A DNA stretch of 64,000 nt from VFKI01 sp964647825 (GCA_964647825.1 CAZYJL010000005.1:62001-126000); one strand, 5' to 3'; positions 34,835 through 44,271 are shown, counted from the first letter of the stretch. Numbers and translations: made by a program. Notes: a model not told the origin generated them from the letters alone.

Positions 34835-36148
34835 TTACTTGCTATATTGCTTCATCACTTCCACTTTATGATGAGCATCTTCGTGCTCTTTTACAATTTT
34901 CATAATCTCATCCATAACCTCATGGCCATGTGTTTTTGCTATGCCTGAAAAAAACTTACCAATTTTTCCACGATGTTCTTGCATTTTTACGAATTCATCT
35001 TTCAAATATACATGTAAATTCTCAAGAATATCTGGCTTACCACTCTTCCTAATTATCTCACCCATCGCATTACTAATTGCTTTAACTTTTTTATCAGTAT
35101 ACATGCTGCGGTATTTCTCCTTATCATCCTTCAATTTATTTTTATATTTATTTAATTTATTTAGTATAGATGAGAGCGCCTGATATTTTTTTATAACTTC
35201 ACTGTTACTATGATGTTTATATTTCAAGGAATAATAAAAATTTTCTTTTAAAAATGGATTAATTTGAAACTCACCTAAGCCAAAAATTTTTGTATCCATT
35301 TTATTTTTAAAAAAATCAAGAAAACAATTTTTCAAATTGTAGCATGCATCTGGGAAACTTAGAAATTTATTAAAATTTTCATCATCAAGATTGTAAAAAG
35401 CAATTTGCCCTTTCTCATTTAACCATATCTCATCAGCTGTTATGCCATAATCTCCATTTTTGATCAAAGCCCATTCAAGTGGTAACCTTTTTTTAAAATT
35501 ATTTTTATCTTCCTGCACCATATTTCTAACATAGTTTAAGAATTCTTTCATATAGGAAGGAGAAAGAAACCCAACAGCTTGAAGATAACAATCAAGAAAA
35601 TCACTATCGTTTTTTTCTTTTCTTAAATAAATCGATAAATCAAACAAACTCTTTAAACTCTCGAATCGTTTTATTGCATACTCATGCTCAACAACAACTT
35701 CATTAATTATATCGCTGTTAAAATGATTCAGTTTAAAAAATTTTTCGGTATTTATGAAATAGAGCCCCATACTAAGAAATGGTAATTCTCGATATTTACT
35801 AAGCAATCTGCTAATAAAATCTTCGTCGGTCATTGGCGTATGCTTTAATAATCCATCTTTTTTTAATTGAATAAATTTTTTAACTATAGGGAAAATATAT
35901 TTATCAAAATCTCTCTCTTCAGGAAACAAAACACCTCGCAAATAATAAACTAACTGCAATGTAAGCTGCTTCTCTTGAATAAGCAGCTTCACCTTAGGAT
36001 TATCTAAAATTTCTTTTATGAATTTCGCATCCATAGGGTGCTGAATTAAACTTGCCTGATCTGCCGGCACAATACCTTCTTTTATTGCTTGATCAATTAT
36101 CTCTTTATCTGTCGAAATTTCTTCTTTTTCATCATCAAAGTAAAACAT
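34835..36148 (-). CDS. Unknown 437-residue protein, paralog of 26242-27570
   Basis: No known domain was recognised. The start (FDDEKEEISTDKEIIDQAIK) and the end (FVKMQEHRGKIGKFFSGIAK, then THGHEVMDEIMKIVKEHEDA) closely match the protein at 26242-27570, while the central helical part is more diverged. No signal peptide or membrane helix is seen. The ATG has an AGAGGAGAAG site. Its promoter region aligns with that of the paralog. Unlike the paralog it stands alone, between the island and the min operon. Confidence 0.75.
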   Translation of the reverse strand: MFYFDDEKEEISTDKEIIDQAIKEGIVPADQASLIQHPMDAKFIKEILDNPKVKLLIQEKQLTLQLVYYLRGVLFPEERDFDKYIFPIVKKFIQLKKDGLLKHTPMTDEDFISRLLSKYRELPFLSMGLYFINTEKFFKLNHFNSDIINEVVVEHEYAIKRFESLKSLFDLSIYLRKEKNDSDFLDCYLQAVGFLSPSYMKEFLNYVRNMVQEDKNNFKKRLPLEWALIKNGDYGITADEIWLNEKGQIAFYNLDDENFNKFLSFPDACYNLKNCFLDFFKNKMDTKIFGLGEFQINPFLKENFYYSLKYKHHSNSEVIKKYQALSSILNKLNKYKNKLKDDKEKYRSMYTDKKVKAISNAMGEIIRKSGKPDILENLHVYLKDEFVKMQEHRGKIGKFFSGIAKTHGHEVMDEIMKIVKEHEDAHHKVEVMKQYSK

Positions 36149-36261
36149 AACGCTTCTCCTCTCATTTAATTTTTATTTTTAGCACAGCAGCAATACCATT
36201 TAATATTTATGAAGAAAAAAAAGAATAAGTTAATAAAACATATTTCAAATCAAGAAAACAA

Positions 36262-36287
36262 TTATCCCGCAGTATTCTGCGGGATAA
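36262..36287 (-). terminator. Hairpin terminator downstream of minE
   Basis: TTATCCCGCAG pairs perfectly with CTGCGGGATAA around a four-base loop about 70 bases after the minE stop. On the minus strand it is followed by a T-rich stretch (TTGTTTTCTT). The stem also resembles the REP-like palindromes at 16780 and 41571. Confidence 0.6.
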
Positions 36288-36355
36288 GAATGAAGGGAAA
36301 TTTAATTATAGATACAATGTGTATACTAAAAGAGAATACAACCTTGCCGTCTCGA

Positions 36356-36661
36356 TTACGCTTCTACAGGCACCGCAGGTGCTGCAGTCTGCAAATCCGG
36401 TAACGTAATATTTAACTCTAAAATTGAACAACCCTCTTGACGCTCTAAATCAATTTTAATGTCATCTGGGTTAATCGACACATATTTTGCAATTACTGCC
36501 ACTAAATCTTTTTGCAATAACGTTAAATAATCCGGACGATCTTGTTTTTGCCGCTCATGCGCAATAATAATCTGCAAACGCTCTTTTGCCACAGATGCCG
36601 ATTTTGGCGGTGCCTTTTGAAAATAATGCAGTATCTTTGAAATTCCTTCCTGGATTTTCAT
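36356..36661 (-). CDS. minE: Cell division topological factor MinE
   Basis: MinE stimulates MinD ATPase and drives pole-to-pole oscillation so that division occurs at midcell. The 101-residue protein has the anti-MinCD helix region (SASVAKERLQIIIAHERQ, about residues 20-37) and the dimerisation domain with LQKDLVAVIAKYVSINPDDI and LELNITLP. The first 15 residues form the membrane-targeting helix. The ATG overlaps the minD stop by four bases. The tail ends in a short Pro/Ala stretch. Confidence 0.94.
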   Translation of the reverse strand: MKIQEGISKILHYFQKAPPKSASVAKERLQIIIAHERQKQDRPDYLTLLQKDLVAVIAKYVSINPDDIKIDLERQEGCSILELNITLPDLQTAAPAVPVEA

Positions 36662-37482
36662 ACGGTCTCCTTATCCCTGAGACTGAACAGTCTTTTTAAC
36701 CAATGCGCTTTTTCTTGCAAAAAACGCTCTGGAATCGATTCACCACAAAAACGCCCTACAGCATCCGCGTAGGCTTGTCCTGCATCACTCTCACGCGCCA
36801 AAATGACCGGCTCGCCCGAATTCGATGCACGTAACACCGCTGTCGATTCTGGAATAATCCCCAATAAGGGAATCGCCAGAATTTCATTCACATCCTCAAT
36901 ACTCATCATGTCGCCATTCGCAACACGCTTCGCTGAATATCGCGTTAATAATAAATGTTCAGATAACGGTTCACGCCCTTCTTCAGCACGACGGGTTTTA
37001 CTCGACAACAACCCCAACATCCGATCCGAATCGCGCACAGAAGAGACTTCTGGATTCGTGACGACAATCGCATGATCTGCAAAATACATCGCCAATTGCG
37101 CACCACGCTCAATGCCCGCCGGTGAATCACAGACAATATAATCAAATGAACGGCTTAATTCATCTAACACCGCCGCCACACCTTCTTGCGTCAACGCATC
37201 TTTATCCCGCGTTTGCGACGCCGGCAAAATAGATAATTCACGACAATGCCGATCACGAATCAACGCTTGATTTAACGACGCTTCGCCACGAATGACATTC
37301 ACAAAGTCATACACGACGCGACGCTCACATCCCATAATTAAATCAAGATTTCGTAACCCAATATCAAAATCCACTACGGCTGTTTTAAAACCACGCTCTG
37401 CAAGTCCAATTGCAAACGATGCACTGGTTGTTGTTTTACCAACACCACCCTTGCCTGATGTGACTACAATAATTTCTGCCAC
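36658..37482 (-). CDS. minD: Septum site-determining ATPase MinD
   Basis: MinD is the membrane-associated ATPase that recruits MinC to the poles. The deviant Walker A motif KGGVGKTT is at residues 10-17, and the DFDIGLRNLDLIMGCE segment near 40 is diagnostic. The C-terminus (about 248-274; LQEKAHWLKRLFSLRDKETV) is an amphipathic membrane-targeting helix. The 274-residue length is normal. It follows minC by ten bases in the order minC-minD-minE. Confidence 0.97.
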   Translation of the reverse strand: MAEIIVVTSGKGGVGKTTTSASFAIGLAERGFKTAVVDFDIGLRNLDLIMGCERRVVYDFVNVIRGEASLNQALIRDRHCRELSILPASQTRDKDALTQEGVAAVLDELSRSFDYIVCDSPAGIERGAQLAMYFADHAIVVTNPEVSSVRDSDRMLGLLSSKTRRAEEGREPLSEHLLLTRYSAKRVANGDMMSIEDVNEILAIPLLGIIPESTAVLRASNSGEPVILARESDAGQAYADAVGRFCGESIPERFLQEKAHWLKRLFSLRDKETV

Positions 37483-37492
37483 GTGTCGTTCC

Positions 37493-38329
37493 TCATCCCG
37501 AGTTAGTGCGTATAACAGGCTCTATTAACACCTGCTCCCCATGTAAAAACACTTGGATCATACCATGCCCTGCAGGCAATTCAGGCATATTCTCTTTTGT
37601 CAAATAATAACCTGCGATAGAAATTAATTCCGCTTCTAATGTGCTACAAAAAATTCTCGCTTCTTTATTCCCGCGCACACCCGCAAGCGCACGGCCACGC
37701 AACGCACCATACACATGAATATGACCATCCGCTAATAATTCTGCGCCGGGACTCACCGACGCTAACACCACCAAATCTGCTTCACGAGCATACACTTGCA
37801 TGCCAGAACGAATTGGCGTGGTGATTAATCGTGTGCGAGGATAATTTTTTACAGAAGAAACGTTCGTCGAATTATTTTTTTCCGCAAAATCTGCTGCTTC
37901 AGACACATCATCTAATTTCGCTTTGTTTTCTTGCGTAATTTCTTGTGTACTATCTTTTACTTTTTTTTGTTCTATGTCTTTTTCAGGAAAATCCATTTTG
38001 ATTGGCTCAGCAGAGGCTTTACCAAAACTAAACTCTGGTAAACCATGCTGCTCCGCCGCGGCCATTTGTGCCGGCGTCGCATTACGCACCCCCACCGGCA
38101 CCATCCCACTTGCCACTAACATCTCTTTTAAAAGAGGAAAATTGGGTAACTCTACTGATGGCAATTTCTCTAAATCAATCACCACCGGTGCACCACGAAA
38201 AAAATCTGGCGCCTTGCTCACCGCTTCAGTTAACTGTAACCGCAAACTTTCTAGATCATGTCGGATAATCTGGAAAATGGTACACGGGGCAAAACTTGCC
38301 CTAAAACGGAAGCAGGCAGACGATTCCAT
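37493..38329 (-). CDS. minC: Septum site-determining protein MinC
   Basis: MinC inhibits FtsZ ring formation away from midcell. The 278-residue protein has an N-terminal FtsZ-inhibitory domain (about residues 1-110; FFRGAPVVIDLEKL), a charged linker rich in Lys/Glu, and the C-terminal beta-helix (about 168-270; GMQVYAREADLVVLASVSPGAELLADGHIHVYGALRGRALAG) that binds MinD. It lies eight bases after yajQ, so the min genes may be read from the long upstream transcript. Confidence 0.94.
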   Translation of the reverse strand: MESSACFRFRASFAPCTIFQIIRHDLESLRLQLTEAVSKAPDFFRGAPVVIDLEKLPSVELPNFPLLKEMLVASGMVPVGVRNATPAQMAAAEQHGLPEFSFGKASAEPIKMDFPEKDIEQKKVKDSTQEITQENKAKLDDVSEAADFAEKNNSTNVSSVKNYPRTRLITTPIRSGMQVYAREADLVVLASVSPGAELLADGHIHVYGALRGRALAGVRGNKEARIFCSTLEAELISIAGYYLTKENMPELPAGHGMIQVFLHGEQVLIEPVIRTNSG

Positions 38330-38337
38330 ATCTTTCC

Positions 38338-38820
38338 CTAATCCCTAAAATTCTCAAACTGCAATGGCAAATCAAACTCTACTCCGCGCAAAAAAGCAAT
38401 CACTTCTTGCAAATCATCGCGTTTTTTTCCTGTCACCCTGACTTGTTCACCCTGAATGGCGGCCTGTACTTTCAGACCTTTATCACGAATAATTTTGACT
38501 AATTTTTTTGCTTTCTCAGAGGCAATCCCTTGGCTGACTTCCACTTTCTGACGCGCCTCATGCAAAGAAACCTCTACCTTGCCATAATCCAGTGAACGAA
38601 TATCAATTTGACGTTTCGCTAATTTACTACACAAAATCTCATCCACTTGTTTCACTTGAAAATCCGTTGGGGCAAGCAATGTCAGTGTATTTTTTTCTAA
38701 TTCTACCCGCGCATCCGTGCCACGAAAATCAAAGCGCGTACTGATTTCACGGTTTGCTTGATCCACCGCATTCGATAACTCATGTTCATCTACCTTTGAT
38801 ACCACATCAAACGATGGCAT
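38338..38820 (-). CDS. yajQ: YajQ family nucleotide-binding protein
   Basis: The 160-residue protein matches YajQ (UPF0234) along its length: MPSFDVVSKVDEHELSNAVD at the start, FDFRGTDARVE, and KLVKIIRDKGLKVQAAIQG near 100. It has two ferredoxin-like domains. Members bind nucleotides; cyclic di-GMP binding is reported in Xanthomonas. A diguanylate cyclase is encoded elsewhere in the window, but a link is only a possibility. The start overlaps the alr end by 14 bases. Confidence 0.92.
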   Translation of the reverse strand: MPSFDVVSKVDEHELSNAVDQANREISTRFDFRGTDARVELEKNTLTLLAPTDFQVKQVDEILCSKLAKRQIDIRSLDYGKVEVSLHEARQKVEVSQGIASEKAKKLVKIIRDKGLKVQAAIQGEQVRVTGKKRDDLQEVIAFLRGVEFDLPLQFENFRD

Positions 38821-39940
38821 TTTCCTCCCCCTGATTCACTAAAACAGACTCTCGATTTACTTCAACAATATGCACGCGTTGTGCAATACGGGTCAATAAT
38901 TCATAGGCGGTTGTTTGACTGTATTCTGCCACTTTTTCAATAGGTAACTTATCACCCCAAAGCAAAACTGCATCACCAATTTTTGCATTAGACACAGCAC
39001 TTAAATTGACAGTCACCATATCCATGGAAACACGCCCCACTAACGGACACGCAACACCATTAACGAGCACCGGTGTACCATTGACCGCATGACGCGGATA
39101 ACCATCACCATACCCAACAGCCACAACCCCAATCACCGTATTTTGTGGCGCAACCCATGTGCAACCATAACCGACCGCTTCACCTTTTGCGACAGTATGT
39201 ATCGCAATCAAACGTGAACTCAACGTCATCACAGGACGCAACCCAAGTTCCGCGCCGGTACGTTGCGCAAATGGCGAAGAACCGTATAAAACGATGCCTG
39301 GCCGTACCCAATCCGCATGTGTCTCAGGCAAAGAAAAAATCGCTGCTGAGTTTGCAAGACTACGTGGGCCTGCTAGTCCCGCTGTTATTTTAGCGAAAAT
39401 AGCAAATTGATTTTGCGTCATACCTGAATTTAAATCATCTGACTCAGCAAAATGTGTCATCAAACCAACTGGCTTTTTAACTTCACGACAATTCATTAAA
39501 CGCAAATACATTGTTTGCACTTCTTTGGGATGAAACCCTAAACGATGCATTCCTGTATCAATTTTTAGCCAAACAGACAGCGGGCTAGGAATTTTCCTAT
39601 TTTCTAACATCTCGACTTGATCAACATGATGCACGACCAACGTAAATTGATACTCATGCGCTAACGTTAACTCTTCTGCAGTAAATAAACCTTCCATTAA
39701 CACGATCGGCCGCGAGATGCCTGCCTGACGCAACAATATACCTTCTTCAAGTGATGCGACGCCTAAGGCATCTACTTCAGGTAACAATGATAAAGCTGAC
39801 GCCACTCGCACCAATCCGTGACCGTAAGCATTCGACTTCACCATCGCTAAAATACGTGCACCAGCCGCTTTCTCTTTCACCCAAGCAACATTGTGCCGCA
39901 GCGCTGCAATGTCAATCGTGATTTGTGTCGGACGACCCAT
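38807..39940 (-). CDS. alr: Alanine racemase
   Basis: This PLP enzyme makes D-alanine for peptidoglycan. The cofactor lysine lies in MVKSNAYGHG (near residue 35). The C-terminal domain has GYGDGYPRHAVNGTPV and GRVSMDMVTVN, including the substrate-binding region. The start at 39940 (MGRPTQITIDIAALRHNV) is chosen because it gives the usual N-terminus, though it still overlaps the end of dnaB by 29 bases; longer in-frame starts would overlap more. It yields 377 residues. Confidence 0.93.
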   Translation of the reverse strand: MGRPTQITIDIAALRHNVAWVKEKAAGARILAMVKSNAYGHGLVRVASALSLLPEVDALGVASLEEGILLRQAGISRPIVLMEGLFTAEELTLAHEYQFTLVVHHVDQVEMLENRKIPSPLSVWLKIDTGMHRLGFHPKEVQTMYLRLMNCREVKKPVGLMTHFAESDDLNSGMTQNQFAIFAKITAGLAGPRSLANSAAIFSLPETHADWVRPGIVLYGSSPFAQRTGAELGLRPVMTLSSRLIAIHTVAKGEAVGYGCTWVAPQNTVIGVVAVGYGDGYPRHAVNGTPVLVNGVACPLVGRVSMDMVTVNLSAVSNAKIGDAVLLWGDKLPIEKVAEYSQTTAYELLTRIAQRVHIVEVNRESVLVNQGEENAIV

Positions 39941-41435
39941 TATACCGAATACCTTTTGCATACTGACTACTAAAAGAGGATGGCTTCGTGACCGTTGAAG
40001 CATCCGTCCGTGGCACATGATTCGTAAAATTCTCAAATTTGGTAAATTGACCACGAAAAGTCAAACGTACCCGGCCGATAGGACCATTACGCTGCTTCGC
40101 GATAATAATTTCTGCCGTCCCTTTATCAGGACTATTCTCGTTATACACTTCATCACGATAAATAAAGACAATTAAATCTGCATCTTGCTCAATCGCGCCC
40201 GATTCACGCAAATCTGACATCACCGGCCGTTTATCTGCACGCTGTTCCAAACCACGATTTAACTGAGAAAGCGCAATCACCGGCACATTAAGTTCTTTTG
40301 CCAACGATTTTAAAGAGCGCGAAATTTCTGAAATTTCTGCCGTGCGATTTTCACTAAACCCAGACACCTGCATTAACTGTAAATAATCAATCACAATTAA
40401 TCCTGGCTGACCATGCTCTTTGACAAGACGGCGTGCGCGTGCACGCAAATCCACGGGACTTAACGCAGGTGTGTCATCAATAAAAAGAGGTGCCTCTGAC
40501 AACATACTCACTGTCGAGACAACACGTGGCCAATCTTGTTCTTCAATACGGCCAGTACGAATTTTTAATTGATCAATATGCGACAAAGAAGAAAGCAAAC
40601 GCATAACGATCGATTCGCCCGGCATTTCCATACTAAACAAAATGACAGGTAATTTGCTTTTCATAATGACATGTTCGGCAATATTCATCGCCAAGGTCGT
40701 TTTACCCATCGAAGGCCGACCGGCAATAATGACCAAATCCGAACGTTGCAACCCAGAAGTCATTTCATCTAAATCATGGAAGCCTGAAGCAACCCCAGTA
40801 ATAGGATCTGTCAGGCTGGATAACATATCAATACGTTCCATCGTGCGCGCTAAAAATTGATTAATGCTAGCAGGACCGCCTTTGCGACCACCACGCTCAC
40901 TAATCGCAAAAACACGCTGCTCTGCATCATCCAATAATTCTAAACTTGTTCGACCTGCTGGATTAAATGCCCGTGCGCTAATATCACCCGCTGCTGCAAT
41001 TAGCTGCCGTAACACCGAACGTTCACGCACAATATCCGCATAAGCGCGTATATTTGCGGCACTAGGCGTATTATTCGCCAACTCAAACAAATAGACTTCA
41101 CCGCCTGCATTTTCTAATTCATGCAATTCACGCAACACATCGGAAACAGTGAGAACATCAATAGGCTTATCTTGCGCGGAAAGTCGAGACATAACGCGGT
41201 AAATTAATCGATGGTCATGACGATAAAAATCATTTTCAACCAGAATATCAGCAAGGTCATCCCATGCTCGATTATCCAGCAAGATACCGCCTAACACAGA
41301 CTGCTCTGCTTCAATAGAATGCGGCGGCACTTTCACCGTGGTATCATTCTGCTTGTAATCTGCATCTTTTAGCCGTGATCCATGACGGCTCGGCCTCGTC
41401 GGAGCTTCCATCGCGACCTCTACTTTGCCTTTCAT
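39912..41435 (-). CDS. dnaB: Replicative DNA helicase DnaB
   Basis: DnaB is the hexameric helicase of the replication fork. The 507-residue protein has the N-terminal primase-interacting domain (SIEAEQSVLGGILLDNRAW near residue 40) and the RecA-like domain with Walker A GRPSMGKTT (near 242). Walker B is in LIVIDYLQLM, and SQLNRGLEQRADKRP and SDLRESGAIEQDAD follow. No intein is present. It extends about 35 residues past the usual end with a Ser/Thr-rich tail. Its end overlaps alr. Confidence 0.96.
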   Translation of the reverse strand: MKGKVEVAMEAPTRPSRHGSRLKDADYKQNDTTVKVPPHSIEAEQSVLGGILLDNRAWDDLADILVENDFYRHDHRLIYRVMSRLSAQDKPIDVLTVSDVLRELHELENAGGEVYLFELANNTPSAANIRAYADIVRERSVLRQLIAAAGDISARAFNPAGRTSLELLDDAEQRVFAISERGGRKGGPASINQFLARTMERIDMLSSLTDPITGVASGFHDLDEMTSGLQRSDLVIIAGRPSMGKTTLAMNIAEHVIMKSKLPVILFSMEMPGESIVMRLLSSLSHIDQLKIRTGRIEEQDWPRVVSTVSMLSEAPLFIDDTPALSPVDLRARARRLVKEHGQPGLIVIDYLQLMQVSGFSENRTAEISEISRSLKSLAKELNVPVIALSQLNRGLEQRADKRPVMSDLRESGAIEQDADLIVFIYRDEVYNENSPDKGTAEIIIAKQRNGPIGRVRLTFRGQFTKFENFTNHVPRTDASTVTKPSSFSSQYAKGIRYNGSSDTNHD

Positions 41436-41570
41436 TTCGCTGAATCTGACGATAACAGTATCAACTATAAAATAACAGTTTGGTAATTAGTTTACCGTGA
41501 ATTATTTATTTATATTTATTATATTAATTATTATTTATATTTAATTTATATTTACTGATTATTTGATTCT

Positions 41571-41600
41571 GTCATCCCGCGGTTCATCCGCGGGATCCAG
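41571..41600. repeat. Short REP-like palindrome
   Basis: ATCCCGCGG (41574-41582) pairs with CCGCGGGAT (41588-41596) around TTCAT, flanked by GTC and CCAG. It is the reverse-oriented counterpart of 16780-16810 and lies just after rplI, between rplI and dnaB, where it could stabilise the upstream mRNA. Confidence 0.8.
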
Positions 41601-41616
41601 ATCACAGCTAAAAAAA

Positions 41617-42069
41617 TTACGCTTCACCTGTCACAGACAAAGTGATCACTGCTGTGACATCGCTATGAAACTGCACATGAACCTCATGCTCACCCGTCTC
41701 ACGCAATAACCCAGCAGGCAAAAATACTTCACTCTTTTGCACGGCAACACCTGCAGCAGTAATCCTATCAGCAATATCACGAGTACCAATAGAACCAAAC
41801 AACTTACCTTCTTCACCCGCTCTTGCTTTCATCACCAAATTACCAAGCGCCAGCAATGCTTGCTTCCTTTCTTCAGCCTGTCGCACATTTTCAGCCGCGC
41901 GCTTTTCTAATTCTGCACGTAATGCTTCAAATTTAGCGAGATTGTCTGCTGTTGCATAAACCGCTTTACCTGTCGGCACCAAAAAATTACGACCATAACC
42001 TGGTTTCACTTTTACGCGAGCACCCAATGGTCCTAAATTACGAATCTTTTCCAACAAAATCACTTCCAC
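41617..42069 (-). CDS. rplI: Ribosomal protein bL9
   Basis: bL9 is a 50S protein with two domains joined by a long helix. The 150-residue product has the family signature at residues about 12-40 (GPLGARVKVKPGYGRNFLVP) and the C-terminal domain ending in HVQFHSDVTAVITLSV. Length is normal. It ends the rpsF-rpsR-DUF2232-rplI group, 36 bases after the membrane protein gene. Confidence 0.96.
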   Translation of the reverse strand: MEVILLEKIRNLGPLGARVKVKPGYGRNFLVPTGKAVYATADNLAKFEALRAELEKRAAENVRQAEERKQALLALGNLVMKARAGEEGKLFGSIGTRDIADRITAAGVAVQKSEVFLPAGLLRETGEHEVHVQFHSDVTAVITLSVTGEA

Positions 42070-42105
42070 GACATCACCTCTTCATTTTATTCATTAACTG
42101 CATCA

Positions 42106-43080
42106 TTAAACGCTCACACTTTTTTGATCTATTTTCATCAATCGACCACGAAAATCCGCCACGACATCCAACAAAGCGATCATTGCAAACAAAGGAACAA
42201 GCAGCGGCCATGCAAAAAACAACCCGCCATAAGCAACAATCAGCCAACTTCTTCCCTTTTTTAACCAAGCAACTAATGCATGCACCAAACTCAACCCTGC
42301 CAAAAAGAACGCTGTCATCAAAACAGGTAATACATCCGCAGCCAAAGCACTGTGAAACAAACCAGCGGTCATAATGACGACGATAAATAATAACGCCGTA
42401 AAACGGCCATGACGGATAGAATACAATTTGGGCCGCAAACCACCACTTTCCGCAAAAAATGCTTTTTGCCACCAGCGCCCCAAGACAACTTGCGACAAAA
42501 TGCTAAACAAAAATAATGTGACCAGCATCCCCGTCACATAATGGCTTGCACTTTTAAAAAGTGCTTCACGTGCAAATGACGGCATAGTCAGTAATTGATT
42601 ATAAAAGCTGCCTTCTGCTGGCAAAAACGCCCCAATAAAAGAAACATCTTTTAAAAACCAAGCAGAAAACTGTGCCGCCCACCAACCTTGTATAGTAGGA
42701 AACACGCCATGCAACACTAAAACCACTAACATACCTAACAAGGCAGACACTTCAATGACCAAGCTCCAATTACGTGAATAACGAAGCAATAATGCGAAGA
42801 ACCAAGTTAGTAATGCTGCAAAAAAACCGATTGCTGTCAACATCATCAAAAGATGCGAATTCTCTGGTGTCCGACCAACAATGTATTCCAGCAAACCCGC
42901 CGCAAGGACCGCAAAAAAAGCTAAACTACCCTCACGCGCGCCTTTACAGAGCGTCAACAGCACCGCCACTAGCACACCAAGATTGCAACCAGGGACAGGA
43001 ATAAACGATGCACCAAATGCCACTGCAACGCCTTGGAAACGACGTGCCAGAATATAACGAGTCAGGCGGTGCAGAAGCAT
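42106..43080 (-). CDS. DUF2232 (YybS-like) membrane protein
   Basis: This 324-residue protein has about eight hydrophobic segments and resembles the DUF2232 family. It sits between rpsR and rplI, where a DUF2232 gene is often found in Legionella-type genomes. Its function is unknown. It starts near 43080 with MLLHRLTRYILARRFQG, 22 bases after rpsR, and has a C-terminal charged tail. A frame inside it at 42074-42472 is out of register and was not annotated. Confidence 0.75.
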   Translation of the reverse strand: MLLHRLTRYILARRFQGVAVAFGASFIPVPGCNLGVLVAVLLTLCKGAREGSLAFFAVLAAGLLEYIVGRTPENSHLLMMLTAIGFFAALLTWFFALLLRYSRNWSLVIEVSALLGMLVVLVLHGVFPTIQGWWAAQFSAWFLKDVSFIGAFLPAEGSFYNQLLTMPSFAREALFKSASHYVTGMLVTLFLFSILSQVVLGRWWQKAFFAESGGLRPKLYSIRHGRFTALLFIVVIMTAGLFHSALAADVLPVLMTAFFLAGLSLVHALVAWLKKGRSWLIVAYGGLFFAWPLLVPLFAMIALLDVVADFRGRLMKIDQKSVSV

Positions 43081-43102
43081 TCGTTCTTTTCCCAGAAGCT
43101 AA

Positions 43103-43327
43103 TCAGTGCTTATCACAATAAGGCAGCAAAGCAAGAAAACGCGCTAATTTGATTGCCTTGGCTAATTGGCGCTGATAACGCGCTTTTGTGCCCGTAATAC
43201 GGCTCGGAACAATTTTGCCACTTTCAGTGATGAATTTTTTTAATAAAAAGACATCTTTATAATCGACTTCTTTAATTTTATTACTTGTGAAATAGCAAAA
43301 TTTTTTACGACGAAAATGTGTAGCCAT
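43103..43327 (-). CDS. rpsR: Ribosomal protein bS18
   Basis: This 74-residue small-subunit protein matches bS18: KFCYFTSNKIKEVDYKDVFLLKKFITESGKIVPSRITGTKARYQRQLAKAI in two halves, with the RNA-binding basic helix at the C-terminal end. bS18 pairs with bS6 on the 30S platform, in line with its place 24 bases after rpsF. The start has a GAGG-like site. Confidence 0.95.
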   Translation of the reverse strand: MATHFRRKKFCYFTSNKIKEVDYKDVFLLKKFITESGKIVPSRITGTKARYQRQLAKAIKLARFLALLPYCDKH

Positions 43328-43351
43328 GAGCTAAATACCCTCTAAAATCAA

Positions 43352-43816
43352 TTAACTAGCAGATGCTGCATCACCAGCGCTATCCGCGCCTGCTGCAGAA
43401 CGAGAAAAGGATGGTTTTCTGTCGCGATCTTTTCCACGATACCCGCCTTCTTCACGATCATGGCGGCCACCACCGATTTCACCACGACTTTCACGCTCAC
43501 GTTCTTTTAACATCGGAGACGCTTCGGTCACTGCGGTTTCAACATTTTGGATTAAATAACGAATCACGGCATCGTTATAACGGAATGCATCCGTTAATTC
43601 TTCGAGGGTTGCCCGATCACACTCAATGTTTAATAAGAGATAATGGGCTTTCATGATCTTATTGATGGGATAAGCCAGTTGACGACGGCCCCAATCTTCT
43701 ACACGATGCACTGCACCGTTTTTTTGCGTCACTAAATGGCTATAACGCTCGGTCATTGCTGGAACTTGCTCACTCTGATCAGGATGAACCATGATCACGA
43801 TTTCATAATGTTTCAT
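43352..43816 (-). CDS. rpsF: Ribosomal protein bS6 with charged C-terminal extension
   Basis: bS6 binds bS18 and 16S rRNA. Residues 1-98 form the normal fold (MKHYEIVIMVHPDQSEQVPA, RVEDWGRRQLAYPINK). From about residue 105 there is a 50-residue tail rich in Arg, Glu, Gly and Asp (ERESRGEIGGGRHDREEGGY) and a Ser/Ala end, longer than in many species. It is the first gene of the long leftward block. The upstream 381-base gap holds a palindromic repeat and the divergent tRNA. Confidence 0.94.
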   Translation of the reverse strand: MKHYEIVIMVHPDQSEQVPAMTERYSHLVTQKNGAVHRVEDWGRRQLAYPINKIMKAHYLLLNIECDRATLEELTDAFRYNDAVIRYLIQNVETAVTEASPMLKERERESRGEIGGGRHDREEGGYRGKDRDRKPSFSRSAAGADSAGDAASAS

Positions 43817-43953
43817 TAGCTTTTATAGCTCCCTACGGTTATTAAAGCCCTGCTAGCACACAACGCGCCAACGAGGGCAAGGAGAAAATCAACGGGGTGT
43901 GATTTTATGCGGGATAGGGCTACTCAGTCAAATTATTCCCCACTTTTTTATCA

Positions 43954-44084
43954 AGGGTCTGTTGACAATTGGTTATTTTTAATCATTTTGCGAGAAAACA
44001 AGAAGTTTGCGAGAATCAAATCCAATCAAGACGAATATATTTGGTGTTTATATGATCAAAAATAGCCCATCACCAAGAGACCCT
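43954..44084. repeat. Palindromic repeat, family 2, copy 2
   Basis: This 131-base element starts AGGGTCTGTTGACAATTGG and ends AGAGACCCT, with partly degenerate inverted ends. It aligns with 13742-13864 through the arms and interior (GAGAAAACA and GAGAATCAAAT). It lies between rpsF and the tRNA gene. Confidence 0.8.
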
Positions 44085-44197
44085 AAAAATCATCCTATCT
44101 AGATCGGTTTATGCTTGACAATACAAGCCTATCCCCCGAGAATTAGCGCGCTTTCACAGGAGGTATAACGCAACTTTCTGTTTTTCTTGATCTTTAC

Positions 44198-44271
44198 GGC
44201 TATGTAGCTCAGCTGGTTAGAGCGCGGCACTCATAATGCTGAGGTCGGTGGTTCGAGTCCACCCATAGCCA
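44198..44271 (+). tRNA. tRNA-Met (CAU)
   Basis: The 74-base sequence folds as a cloverleaf. The acceptor stem GGCTATG pairs with CATAGCC, the D arm contains AGCTGGTTA, the anticodon stem CGGCA/TGCTG encloses CTCATAA (anticodon CAT at 44232-44234), and the T arm is GGTGGTTCGAGTCCACC. The features match elongator methionine tRNA, with a 7-base-pair acceptor stem including a paired first position. The CCA end is not encoded (ACT follows the acceptor stem) and must be added. Confidence 0.92.

Noticed and set aside
39912..41435. Intein in dnaB
   Set aside because: The helicase has its usual length with all motifs in normal spacing.
42074..42472. Minus-strand frame of 132 codons ending near rplI
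   Set aside because: It is a different frame of the DUF2232 gene, Cys-rich and without family features.
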